DNA from: Fibrobacterota bacterium
GTDB lineage: Bacteria; Fibrobacterota; Chitinivibrionia; Chitinivibrionales; FEN-1185
Length of the DNA: 64,000 bases
Assembly: GCA_003165595.1 (NCBI GenBank)
Contig: PLWQ01000009.1
Coordinates: 1 to 64,000, forward strand
Reading direction: 5' to 3'
In this document: positions 53,411 to 61,653 of the stretch, in pieces
Layout: the number at the start of each line of letters is the position of its first letter
Position numbering within the stretch: position 1 is the stretch's first letter
Notes under the pieces: model-generated
Databases searched by the model: none
Told to the model about the DNA's origin: nothing
Seen by the model: only the letters and a program-made list of their open reading frames with translations
Program-made: the position numbers and the translations under genes

Positions 53411-55387
53411 ATGATTCTCTGCCGCTCTTTTTTGTCCGCTGTGTTATTTGCCGGCCTTCTCTATCCGATCGAATCCGCACTCTCGATAAGCGGAACGGTA
53501 CGCGACAAGACAACGGCGGCGCCTGTCCAGGGCGCAATCGTGAGCCTTGCCGATACCGGTCTCACCTGTATCACCGACCAGAACGGCATGTATGCATTCG
53601 GTGATGCGTCGGCGGTCTCGCCGGTCGTTTCGGCGGGGCCCTCGGCAGCGCGTCCGCACTTTGCCGGCAACCGACTCGTGCTCGACATCGGCAGCGATCC
53701 CGCGCCGGTGCGGGTGGACCTCTACACACTCTCCGGCAGGCATCTCTTGTGCCTCCTGGACCGGCAATTGACAAAAGGCGTGCACCGGCTCGACCCGTTC
53801 GGCCCGGAGGCAGCGGCGCAGACGTATCTGGTGAAAGTCCAAATCGGCTCGAACCTCACCGTGCTCAAAGCATCCATCGTCGCCGGCCGCGCGATCGTGG
53901 CGGACGTGCGACCGTTCTCCGGCGGCGCATCGGCAACTGCGCTTTCCAAAACCGCCGCCTTTCCCGACTCTCTCCTGGCCTGGGCGGTAGGGTACGAGGT
54001 GAGCCGGGTGAATGTCGCAAGCTCCTCCGGAACCTATGATATTGACTTGCTGAGCAGCGTGCCCGCCGGCCAGGTACAGGTGATCCACTCGTCGAAGGCC
54101 GGCGACAATCTGGTGCACGATGCGGCCATGACCTTCGGCGCCGACGACGGCTCGGCGGTGCCCACGATCACCATCACACCGGCCACCACCTATCAGAGCA
54201 TCACCGGATTCGGCGCCGCGTTCACCGAGACCGCCACCTACACCTTGTCAAACATCTCCGCCGCAAGGCGCGCCGAGGTGCTCAACGCTTTTTTCAACCC
54301 GTTTACCGGCGCCGGCTACAACGTTTGCCGGGTGCCGATCAATAGCTGCGATTTTAGCGTTGCGAATTATGCGTACGACGTGACGCCCGGCGATTACAAC
54401 CTTGACTATTTCGATTTCAGCCACGATCTTAAATGGACCGTGCCGGTGATAAAGCAGGCACTGCGCATTCCGGGCGCGGATATCAAGATCTTCGGATCGC
54501 CGTGGTCGCCTCCGGCATGGATGAAAACCAACAACTCAATGTTCAACGGCGGCGAACTCAGCTCCAACTGTTTCGCCGCCTGGGCGCTTTACTATGTCAA
54601 GTACATCCAGGCCATGAGGAATAACGGCGTCCCGATGTGGGGCCTTACCGTCCAGAACGAGCCCCAGGCGGTCCAGACGTGGGAGAGCTGCATTTATTCC
54701 ACGGCACAGGAACGCGATTTCGTCAAGAATTACCTGGGCCCGACGCTGGCGCAAAACAACGCAAACGTAAAGCTGATGATCTGGGACCACAACAAGGACA
54801 TCATCGTCGACCGGGTGGATGGCGTCATGAGCGATCCCGATGCCGCAAAATATGTGTGGGGCGTGGCCTATCATAAATATGCGGGCGACTATTTCGACAA
54901 CATGGACATCGTGCATACCGAATATCCAAATGCCTGGATGCTGGGGACCGAGAACAGCATCAGGGACACGGGAACCGACGCCGAGCGCATGGCGCATGAG
55001 GTTGTGGGAAACCTGAACCACTGGTCTGTGGGGTACCTGGTTTGGAACCTGTGCACCAACTACGACGGCGGCCCCTATCAGCATCGCACCGGCGGCGCTC
55101 CGGGCCCGATAGTGGTCGACTCGGCCACCGACGGGGTCAAATACCTTCGCCAGCAATATTACATGACCCAGTTTTGCCGCTACCTGCGGCCGGGCGCGGT
55201 GCGCATCGGGTGCGCGCTTACCGGCGGATCGAGTCTGGAGCCGTGTGCCTTCAAGAATACCGACGGATTCACCGTCGTCACCGTGCTCAACAGAACTGCC
55301 AGTCCGGTCGCGTTCAAAATCAAGCAGGGTACGCAGATCATCAAACCGAACATACCGGCATGGGCGCTGATGTCGTTTATTTACTGA
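53411..55387 (+). CDS. Secreted GH30-family glycosidase with two N-terminal modules
   Basis: 658 residues. A signal peptide is followed by a carboxypeptidase-regulatory-like domain (ISGTVRDKTTAAPVQGAIVS) and, at about 75-155, a FlgD/type IX sorting-like beta module (VDLYTLSGRHLLCLLDRQL). The GH30 barrel starts near residue 255 (YQSITGFGAAFTETATYTLS), with acid/base Glu in LTVQNEPQAVQTWE, nucleophile Glu in WMLGTENSI, and the C-terminal side beta domain. The family includes beta-glucosylceramidases, xylanases and beta-1,6-glucanases; the GF-x-AFTE start resembles subfamily 1. The sorting-like module sits in the middle, not at the end. Confidence 0.88.
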   Translation: MILCRSFLSAVLFAGLLYPIESALSISGTVRDKTTAAPVQGAIVSLADTGLTCITDQNGMYAFGDASAVSPVVSAGPSAARPHFAGNRLVLDIGSDPAPVRVDLYTLSGRHLLCLLDRQLTKGVHRLDPFGPEAAAQTYLVKVQIGSNLTVLKASIVAGRAIVADVRPFSGGASATALSKTAAFPDSLLAWAVGYEVSRVNVASSSGTYDIDLLSSVPAGQVQVIHSSKAGDNLVHDAAMTFGADDGSAVPTITITPATTYQSITGFGAAFTETATYTLSNISAARRAEVLNAFFNPFTGAGYNVCRVPINSCDFSVANYAYDVTPGDYNLDYFDFSHDLKWTVPVIKQALRIPGADIKIFGSPWSPPAWMKTNNSMFNGGELSSNCFAAWALYYVKYIQAMRNNGVPMWGLTVQNEPQAVQTWESCIYSTAQERDFVKNYLGPTLAQNNANVKLMIWDHNKDIIVDRVDGVMSDPDAAKYVWGVAYHKYAGDYFDNMDIVHTEYPNAWMLGTENSIRDTGTDAERMAHEVVGNLNHWSVGYLVWNLCTNYDGGPYQHRTGGAPGPIVVDSATDGVKYLRQQYYMTQFCRYLRPGAVRIGCALTGGSSLEPCAFKNTDGFTVVTVLNRTASPVAFKIKQGTQIIKPNIPAWALMSFIY

Positions 55388-55391
55388 TTAT

Positions 55392-55401
55392 GGGGGGGGG
55401 G
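55392..55401 (+). repeat. G10 homopolymer tract
   Basis: Ten consecutive G lie 5 bp after the GH30 stop codon. Such tracts are slippage-prone, but here it is outside the reading frame. Confidence 0.9.
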
Positions 55402-55415
55402 TGAACTCAAAAGAG

Positions 55416-55436
55416 ACCACGCCCTATGGGCGTGGT
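55416..55436. repeat. Palindromic hairpin 1 (TAT loop)
   Basis: ACCACGCCC-tat-GGGCGTGGT, a perfect 9-bp stem. It is similar to the hairpin at 55567, including the loop and the CCACG start, with a C-G to G-C swap in the stem. It resembles REP or IS200/IS605-type end hairpins. It lies between two convergent genes. Confidence 0.75.
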
Positions 55437-55451
55437 GCACAACGTTACGAA

Positions 55452-55469
55452 AAAGCACTGACGTGCTTT
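55452..55469. terminator. Candidate intrinsic terminator
   Basis: AAAGCAC-tgac-GTGCTTT followed by CTTTGATTT on the plus strand; the stem is preceded by an A run, so it could act in both directions between the convergent GH30 and propeller genes. Confidence 0.45.
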
Positions 55470-55566
55470 CTTTGATTTCGGGAGTTTCTCACAATAGTTT
55501 CGTAAGGGTTTGGTAGTGATGCTGGGCACCATCCATTATGTCGTTTGCCCTTTTGCCCCTCATCAA

Positions 55567-55589
55567 AGCCACGGCCTATGGCCGTGGCT
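55567..55589. repeat. Palindromic hairpin 2 (TAT loop)
   Basis: AGCCACGGCC-tat-GGCCGTGGCT, a perfect 10-bp stem, the sister of the hairpin at 55416. The rest of 55388-55689 shows no gene. Confidence 0.75.
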
Positions 55590-55689
55590 CTTTACCCACC
55601 AGAAACATAATCGCGACATTAGCTATTGTCAATCCTTATCATAGGGAAAACAATAGATTTCAACAAATTTCAGAGATGTTCGGCAGACC

Positions 55690-58600
55690 CTATTTATACG
55701 TTGTCCAGGTGGTGCCGTCGAACTCGGATATGCAACTGTACGTGGGATCGGTTATTCCAAACCATTTGTTCCCTTGGCGGTCAATGGCAATGACAAAAAC
55801 ATTATTGTATCCCAAACCATCCGCGGTTGTGTAGGTCCTCCAGACTGAGCCGTCAAACTTCGATACTCCGCTTACCGTTGCAAACCATTTGTTTCCCTGC
55901 CCGTCAATGGCTATGGCTCTTACAAAATTTGATGCCAAACCGTTTGCGGTCGTGTATGTTGTCCAGGTCGAACCGTCGAACATCGATACGCCATTGCCGG
56001 TCCCAAACCATTTATTGTTCTTTCCGTCGACGGTTATACAGTTGACATTGTTGTCGGCCAATCCATCATCTGTAGAGTAGGTTGTCCAGGCGGTGCCGTC
56101 ATATTTTGAAACGCCCATATGTACGGCACCGCGTTCCGAAAACCATTTGTTGCCTTGGCTGTCAACGGCCGCGGCAACGAAGTTATTGTCAACTAAATTA
56201 TTCCACGGTGTGTAGGTCCACCAAGTAGTACCGTCGAATCTTGATACCCCATTGCCTGTTGCAATCCATTTGGTTCCCTGATTATCAATGGCGATCGCAT
56301 TAACGAAGTTGCTCACCAAACCGTCCGCCGCCGTATAGGTCGTCCACGTGGAGCCGTCGAATCTCGATAGACCGCCATCGGTCGCGAACCACTTATTATC
56401 CTGTCTGTCAACTGTTATGGCTTGGACCTCATTGCCCGCCAATCCGTTTCCGGTCCCGTACGTTGACCACGTGGAGCCGTTAAACTCCAGAACACCGCTG
56501 CCGGTTCCGAACCATTTGTTATTCTCCCCGTCGACAGCCATGGACGTAACGCCCATGCCGGTAGCAAAAAGCCCTTTAATGAAGAAAGCTCTCTCGCCGG
56601 ACCACATACTGCTGTCGCCATCGCTGTCATAGACAATCACTTTAATTGTCATTCCATGCATGTCAAATCCCTGCAAAAGAACGGATGTATCCTGCACATC
56701 CGACGCCAATTGAACGTAGCCCGCATTGTTACGATTGATGAGGACCCTGTATTTTACGCCTTGGCCGTTAGGGTCTGCGCTTTTCGTCCACCGCAACGGC
56801 GTCGTAGCCACTATACTGTCGCCGTCATGGACAGGGAATCTTATCACCGGCGCCGGCGGCGGGCTATTGACGATATTGCCGTATACCACGTTACTCCCAG
56901 CACTCCAGACACCTTCGTTGTCTTTCTGATAGACCCTGTAATATCGCGGCATCCATGCATACCCGGGGGAAGGCGTTGTGCAGCTCACCGTGCCTGCGGC
57001 CGTAACGGTGGCCCATAGTTCGCTATTTGTATCTACGGCATTTGTTGCATTTCTGAAAATCGCATATTCCGCAAAATCCGTCTCCTGTGACTGGCTGTAG
57101 TGGACGGTTATGGTATTTACCGTGCTGTCAATTGACGTAATTGCTAACGGTCTGGGCCTGACACGGACCCTTAGTCCCCTTACCACCACATTCCCGTCAT
57201 CATCAGTAACCCGGAACTTGACGCTGTCCCATGAGCAGGCGTTGCCGGTTGTGAAAGAATATGCTTCACTACCGGACAAACCGAGGCTTCCGAGGCTTTT
57301 GTAATTGCCGCTGTTTGCAGTATCTATTCCAACGGTCATTGTCCCGAATTGCTGCCGCACATACACCGAGCAGCGCACCGTGCCGCCATTATCAACCACG
57401 GTATCCGCCGAAAGAAGGGTGATCACCGGCACATCCTGCACCACCGTCACAACCGCCCTTGCCATCCCCTGTTTTCCAAAGCTGTCCACCACGGCCACGC
57501 TTACCGAGCACGCCTTTGCATTGGAGGGGAACCTATGCCCAATCGTATTCACCTTTGTCGTGTCGTACTGTTTGCCGCTCCCATCCCCGAAATTCCAGTA
57601 ATATTGCTGGAGTATCCCGTTGCTGTCGGTGGCATTTATGGTAAATGCGACGCTGTCGTTTATGCTGATGATCATGTCCTTTAGCCCGGTGATCAACGGT
57701 TTGTCGTTTGTGATTGTAATTGTTTTTATCGCGGTGTTTGTATTGCTGTCATCATCCATTACCTCCACTTTGACGGTAAACGTTCCTTCTGCCTGGTATT
57801 TGAACGTATACGTAGATCCGGTTGAATCATCATAGCCTGGTGCTACGCCATTGTCCCAACGGTACCTTATGATACGGCCGAATTTCTGGGATGTCTGAGC
57901 TGTAAAGGTAACGGGAATATTAATGGCTGCCGTGTCTTTGCCCGAAATGCCGGCTGTCGGGACATCTTGAATGATGCTTATGTCCACGCCGTCGGTCCAA
58001 ACAGTACCCGCCCCGTCAGTCACTATTGCGAATATCCTCCTGTTCCCAGCCTGTTTCCACGAATAGGCCAACGTGTCCTTTCCTGCCAGCGATGAATCCG
58101 ATTTTTGCCTGACAGCAGGCGAATTCAAGCTGTCGGCATACCAGACGACCTTAACTATTTTTCTGGTTGGATTGGAATAGGTAAGGCAGGCTTTTATGGT
58201 ATCGTTGATGCTGGCCGTATCACCGATGGTATTATTCAAATTCCAGGTGAACGTGGTTGTCACAAGGGATGAAGAAACCGCTTTTGCCGTGTCTCCCGGA
58301 ACAGCCACTTTCGGGCTTTCTTGTCCGGCCCTCCACGAAACGACCGTGTATGCGTAGGTGTTCCCGACCGAAACGGTTGAATCGCCATACGTCGTCACCG
58401 TGCCCGGCAACGGCGATTGCGTTATGAGGCTGAAGTTCTGTCCCTTGATCGCCCGGTACACGTTGTATCCCGAAATCAACGACGTATCTGCGCCGGTCCA
58501 GGCCAGGATCACCACCTGCCTCAGCGTGTCGTACGAAACTTTGAGCCCCGCGGGTCCCGGAATTCCCGTGTATTGCAGAACGATATCATGCGGCAGGGAA

Positions 58601-59202
58601 TCAACTGCTCCCGCAGCAACACTCAACACCGTATCTTTCGGCACATACGCATCCAGCGTCGTCAACACCCTCACCCTGTACGTTCCCTGCGCCATGTTCG
58701 TTACGGTGAACTTTCCAGAGGTGTCATCCGGCGTCCCCCAGGTGTTTGTTCCCATGAATAGAATAAACACGGTTCTCGCATCGTCTCCGGGCTGCAAACG
58801 CACCCTGCCCCGTAACCCTCCCGGAGTCTTGAGCGTATCCTCAGGCGGGTGAATGGCCGAGTCCTTTATTACGGTTATCGAGTCCTGATACACGACGCCG
58901 CTGTCGCCTGAGACGAGCACGTTGTAGGTTCCGGTATCGAGATTTACAGAATAATTACCGGAGGAGTCCGTGGTGGCAGAGTCCATGGCGGCCAGCTTTT
59001 TTGCCAGGCCACCTGTATGTGGATTGTAGTTGAGAGGAAAGAACCGGACCTTGGCATTGACGGCCGGCGACCCGCCGGGATTGCGAAGCATTGCGGAGGC
59101 TGCGGGGTTTCCTTTCTTAATGCTGTTGCCTGCAACGTTGTTGGTACAGGTGACAAACAGGAACAGGCAGACGGCCAGGGATGCGCGCAGGACGTACTTC
59201 AT
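55690..59202 (-). CDS. Large lipoprotein with PKD/FN3-like domains and a seven-repeat regulator-type propeller
   Basis: 1170 residues from ATG 59202, which has GGAGAATAAC upstream; a longer frame to 59253 would bury the signal. The lipobox is FVTC near residue 20. Then a CarboxypepD-reg-like domain (about 40-115), a second one (135-220), an FN3-like domain (about 235-315), and three PKD/Ig-like repeats (330-700; YRWDNGVAPGYDDSTGSTYTF and YYWNFGDGSGKQYDTTKV). The C-terminal 290 residues are seven repeats of about 40 residues with the pattern NKWFGTG.GVS.FDGSTWTTY, the Reg_prop fold seen in hybrid two-component sensors. No kinase domain is attached, so it is probably a surface-exposed binding protein. 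Confidence 0.8.
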   Translation of the reverse strand: MKYVLRASLAVCLFLFVTCTNNVAGNSIKKGNPAASAMLRNPGGSPAVNAKVRFFPLNYNPHTGGLAKKLAAMDSATTDSSGNYSVNLDTGTYNVLVSGDSGVVYQDSITVIKDSAIHPPEDTLKTPGGLRGRVRLQPGDDARTVFILFMGTNTWGTPDDTSGKFTVTNMAQGTYRVRVLTTLDAYVPKDTVLSVAAGAVDSLPHDIVLQYTGIPGPAGLKVSYDTLRQVVILAWTGADTSLISGYNVYRAIKGQNFSLITQSPLPGTVTTYGDSTVSVGNTYAYTVVSWRAGQESPKVAVPGDTAKAVSSSLVTTTFTWNLNNTIGDTASINDTIKACLTYSNPTRKIVKVVWYADSLNSPAVRQKSDSSLAGKDTLAYSWKQAGNRRIFAIVTDGAGTVWTDGVDISIIQDVPTAGISGKDTAAINIPVTFTAQTSQKFGRIIRYRWDNGVAPGYDDSTGSTYTFKYQAEGTFTVKVEVMDDDSNTNTAIKTITITNDKPLITGLKDMIISINDSVAFTINATDSNGILQQYYWNFGDGSGKQYDTTKVNTIGHRFPSNAKACSVSVAVVDSFGKQGMARAVVTVVQDVPVITLLSADTVVDNGGTVRCSVYVRQQFGTMTVGIDTANSGNYKSLGSLGLSGSEAYSFTTGNACSWDSVKFRVTDDDGNVVVRGLRVRVRPRPLAITSIDSTVNTITVHYSQSQETDFAEYAIFRNATNAVDTNSELWATVTAAGTVSCTTPSPGYAWMPRYYRVYQKDNEGVWSAGSNVVYGNIVNSPPPAPVIRFPVHDGDSIVATTPLRWTKSADPNGQGVKYRVLINRNNAGYVQLASDVQDTSVLLQGFDMHGMTIKVIVYDSDGDSSMWSGERAFFIKGLFATGMGVTSMAVDGENNKWFGTGSGVLEFNGSTWSTYGTGNGLAGNEVQAITVDRQDNKWFATDGGLSRFDGSTWTTYTAADGLVSNFVNAIAIDNQGTKWIATGNGVSRFDGTTWWTYTPWNNLVDNNFVAAAVDSQGNKWFSERGAVHMGVSKYDGTAWTTYSTDDGLADNNVNCITVDGKNNKWFGTGNGVSMFDGSTWTTYTTANGLASNFVRAIAIDGQGNKWFATVSGVSKFDGSVWRTYTTADGLGYNNVFVIAIDRQGNKWFGITDPTYSCISEFDGTTWTTYK

Positions 59203-59278
59203 GTTATTCTCCAGTGGTGGGACAAACCAATGACAGGACCTAAGAGCGTGCAACGATGTAGAGCTGGAATAGAATGTT

Positions 59279-59284
59279 ATTATA
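59279..59284 (-). promoter_or_regulatory. Candidate -10 box for the propeller lipoprotein gene
   Basis: On the minus strand TATAAT lies 77 bp before the ATG at 59202, with a weak -35 (TTGTTC) 18 bp upstream. The stretch 59203-59572 otherwise contains only a doubtful plus-strand frame (59316-59531, 71 codons, no ribosome binding site or recognised domain). Confidence 0.4.
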
Positions 59285-59572
59285 CCACTATTGTTGACCT
59301 AAGAACAAGTACGCTATGGAGAAAGCCTGGAAATTATTGCGATTGAGTGCGCAATCCCTTCAAGCAGTGGAGCTGTTGGAAAACCGTGTCGGCCAAAACG
59401 ACTTATTCCGTTGCGCTTCGTCAAAAACCATGATAGGATTATGTTCTGATCTAGCGCAGCAATCTTTGCTCTTAAGAAAAATCGTCTCAAATGTCCCTGC
59501 GCCTTCCGAAAAAAGTGATGAGCATAAGTAAATTTACTTTTCCGTCAATTTCAACTTGAAACGGAGAATCCC

Positions 59573-59891
59573 ATGGGAGGGCGCGTGAAAACAACCTGGA
59601 ATGCCGTGTCACTGACAGCGGGTTTTCTGTTCGTTCTTCCTGGTACAAAATCGTGAGAACCCAGGCAACCTGAACACGACAATCGAATTTTCGATTGACC
59701 ACACCGGTTACGTGAGCTTACGGGTGTTCAACATGCTCGGAAAGTTGATTAATGAACTAACCAACGCACGGTTGCAGGCAGGAGTTTACAACGTTGAATG
59801 GTGTCACTCAGGTCTTCCAACAGGTGTCTACTTCTGTTCGCTGAAGGTTGACAATAAGTCGGAAATAAGAAAACTTGTTTTGGAAAGATAA
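59573..59891 (+). pseudogene. Decayed gene: signal peptide start joined to a type IX-like C-terminal sorting domain
   Basis: A good start (CGGAGAATCCC then ATG 59573) opens a 23-codon signal-peptide-like frame (KTTWNAVSLTAGFLFVLPG) that stops at about 59655. In the next frame a complete C-terminal sorting domain follows: TTIEFSIDHTGYVSLRVFNM, then LGKLINELTNARLQAG, PTGVYFCSLKV and a final KLVLER before TAA at 59889-59891. The middle of the protein is gone. This is best read as an internally deleted and frameshifted remnant of a secreted protein. Confidence 0.75.
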
Positions 59892-60004
59892 TGGACTGCA
59901 TAGTTCCAAGAGCGGAGGCAATGGCGAAGCATCGAGGTCGCGATAGGATTGGAAAATTAAAGAGGATTGAGACGCTGATTTTTACCAGCAAAAGGATTCT
60001 CTCC

Positions 60005-61642
60005 ATGCAAAAAAAGCTCCTCCTGTTCATCTGCGCGGTTCTCCTCCTGTACGGTTACGTTTTTTCGGAGAATGACGTTCGCATCAGCATCGCGGTTAAC
60101 GACCTGAAAGGCAGCGGCGTCGATCAGGCGACTGCGACCATTGTAAGCGACCGGCTCAGGGGGGAGCTTGTCAATACCGGCGTATTCCGGGTGATGGAAC
60201 GCTCGGAAATGGAAACAGTTCTCAAGGAACAGGGATTCCAGCAAAGCGGCTCGTGTAACGAGACGTCGTGCCTGGTGCAAGTGGGGCAGCTATTGGGCGT
60301 CCAGCGCATGGTGGCCGGATCAATCGGCAAGGTTGACAATTTCTGGACAATATCGCTGCGCATGCTCAACGTTGCTACCGGCGAAATACTCTTTACCATC
60401 AGTGAAGACTATCAAGGCGAGGTCAAGGACGTGATCTCGCAGGTTATCGCAAAGGCAGCCGCGAAACTCGCCTCCGGCGTGGGGCAGGAGGTAAAAAAGG
60501 CGGCCATGATTGGTAAGAAGGGCGACCTGTACATCGAGTCGTCACAGCCGGTTGCAGCGGTCGAGATCGATGGAGTGGCCGTCAACGACGTTACGCCGCT
60601 TACCCTGCAGGGATTCGCCGCAGGCGATCACCGCATCGTGGTGCGAAAGGGCGACTGGTTCGGATCGCAAAACATTTTCCTCAATCCCGATGAACTCCTG
60701 AAGGTGTCCATTGCCATGGAACAGGGAAAGGGATCAGTCGAAATCTTTAGTAAGCCATCCGGCGCGTCGATCACCATCGACGGCGCGAAAAGCGGTGAAA
60801 CTCCGCTCAAACTGAACAAACTTCCGGCCGGCGAACATGCGCTTACGATCAGCAAGGACGGCTACGTCGGCGTGACTCAGTCTGTGAGAGTCACTATAGG
60901 CGAAACGCAGAACCTCAACATTGCACTCAAGGAAGCGGCTTGGCTTTCGGTGAAAATTCTGCCCGCGACCGCGACAATAACCATTGACGGAAAGCCCGCT
61001 GGGGCCCAAACCATGGGAAATATCACGGTTCCCGCGGGAGAGATCGAGGTACAGGCCGAGGCAGCGGACCACGATGTTTTCCGCCAGAAGATCCTTCTTT
61101 CCGCAGGAGAGAAAAAGACGCTTGACATAAGGCTGACATCCATATTCGGCACTCTCAAGGTAACCTCGATTCCTTCGGGAGCCGACATTTTCCTCAACGA
61201 GAAGCGGGTGGGTGTGACGCCCTACAAAAATGAAAAGCTCTTGCAGGATAATTACATGCTCCGATTGACCCTGCCCGCGTACCAAAGCATTACGGATTCC
61301 CTGTCGGTAGTCAAGGAACAGACCTTGGACAGACACTACAAGCTTGTGCATACAAAGGTATTTCTGGATTCAATCGGAGCTGCGGCGAAAGCCGCCCACA
61401 AGAGAAGCCAGTTGACGCGAAGGATCGTGTTTGGTGCGTTTGCCGCGGGCTGCGCCGGTGTTGGCGCGTATTTCAATCAAGCGGCCGCAAATGCCTACTC
61501 CGATTACTCGCGCCCGAATCAAACGCCCAATGCCTATGATACGGACTGGAACAAAGTTCAAACGAATGCGACCACGCGAAATGTCCTTTATTCGGTTGCC
61601 GGCGTCCTTGCGGCGGCGTTTGTTATTTCTATACCATTCTGA
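60005..61642 (+). CDS. Exported CsgG-like protein with four PEGA domains
   Basis: 545 residues from ATG 60005 (AAAGGATT upstream); the open frame extends to 59891 but the signal peptide starts here. After the signal (LLLFICAVLLLYGYVFS), residues 20-155 form a CsgG/LpoB-like domain (ISIAVNDLKGSGVDQATATI, VMERSEMETVLKEQG, CLVQVGQLLGVQRMVAGSIG). Four PEGA repeats follow, the second with GSVEIFSKPSGASITIDGAK and the fourth with TSIPSGADIFLNEKRVGVTP. A C-terminal membrane segment (IVFGAFAAGCAGVGAYF) and a second one end the protein. It probably senses or shapes the cell envelope; PEGA domains are linked to surface layers. Confidence 0.82.
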   Translation: MQKKLLLFICAVLLLYGYVFSENDVRISIAVNDLKGSGVDQATATIVSDRLRGELVNTGVFRVMERSEMETVLKEQGFQQSGSCNETSCLVQVGQLLGVQRMVAGSIGKVDNFWTISLRMLNVATGEILFTISEDYQGEVKDVISQVIAKAAAKLASGVGQEVKKAAMIGKKGDLYIESSQPVAAVEIDGVAVNDVTPLTLQGFAAGDHRIVVRKGDWFGSQNIFLNPDELLKVSIAMEQGKGSVEIFSKPSGASITIDGAKSGETPLKLNKLPAGEHALTISKDGYVGVTQSVRVTIGETQNLNIALKEAAWLSVKILPATATITIDGKPAGAQTMGNITVPAGEIEVQAEAADHDVFRQKILLSAGEKKTLDIRLTSIFGTLKVTSIPSGADIFLNEKRVGVTPYKNEKLLQDNYMLRLTLPAYQSITDSLSVVKEQTLDRHYKLVHTKVFLDSIGAAAKAAHKRSQLTRRIVFGAFAAGCAGVGAYFNQAAANAYSDYSRPNQTPNAYDTDWNKVQTNATTRNVLYSVAGVLAAAFVISIPF

Positions 61643-61653
61643 GGGGTTTACCT

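Noticed and set aside
59920-59933. GG-N10-GC element upstream of the CsgG-like gene
   Set aside because: The -12 half reads AAGCA and the region is inside the reading frame extension; match is by chance.
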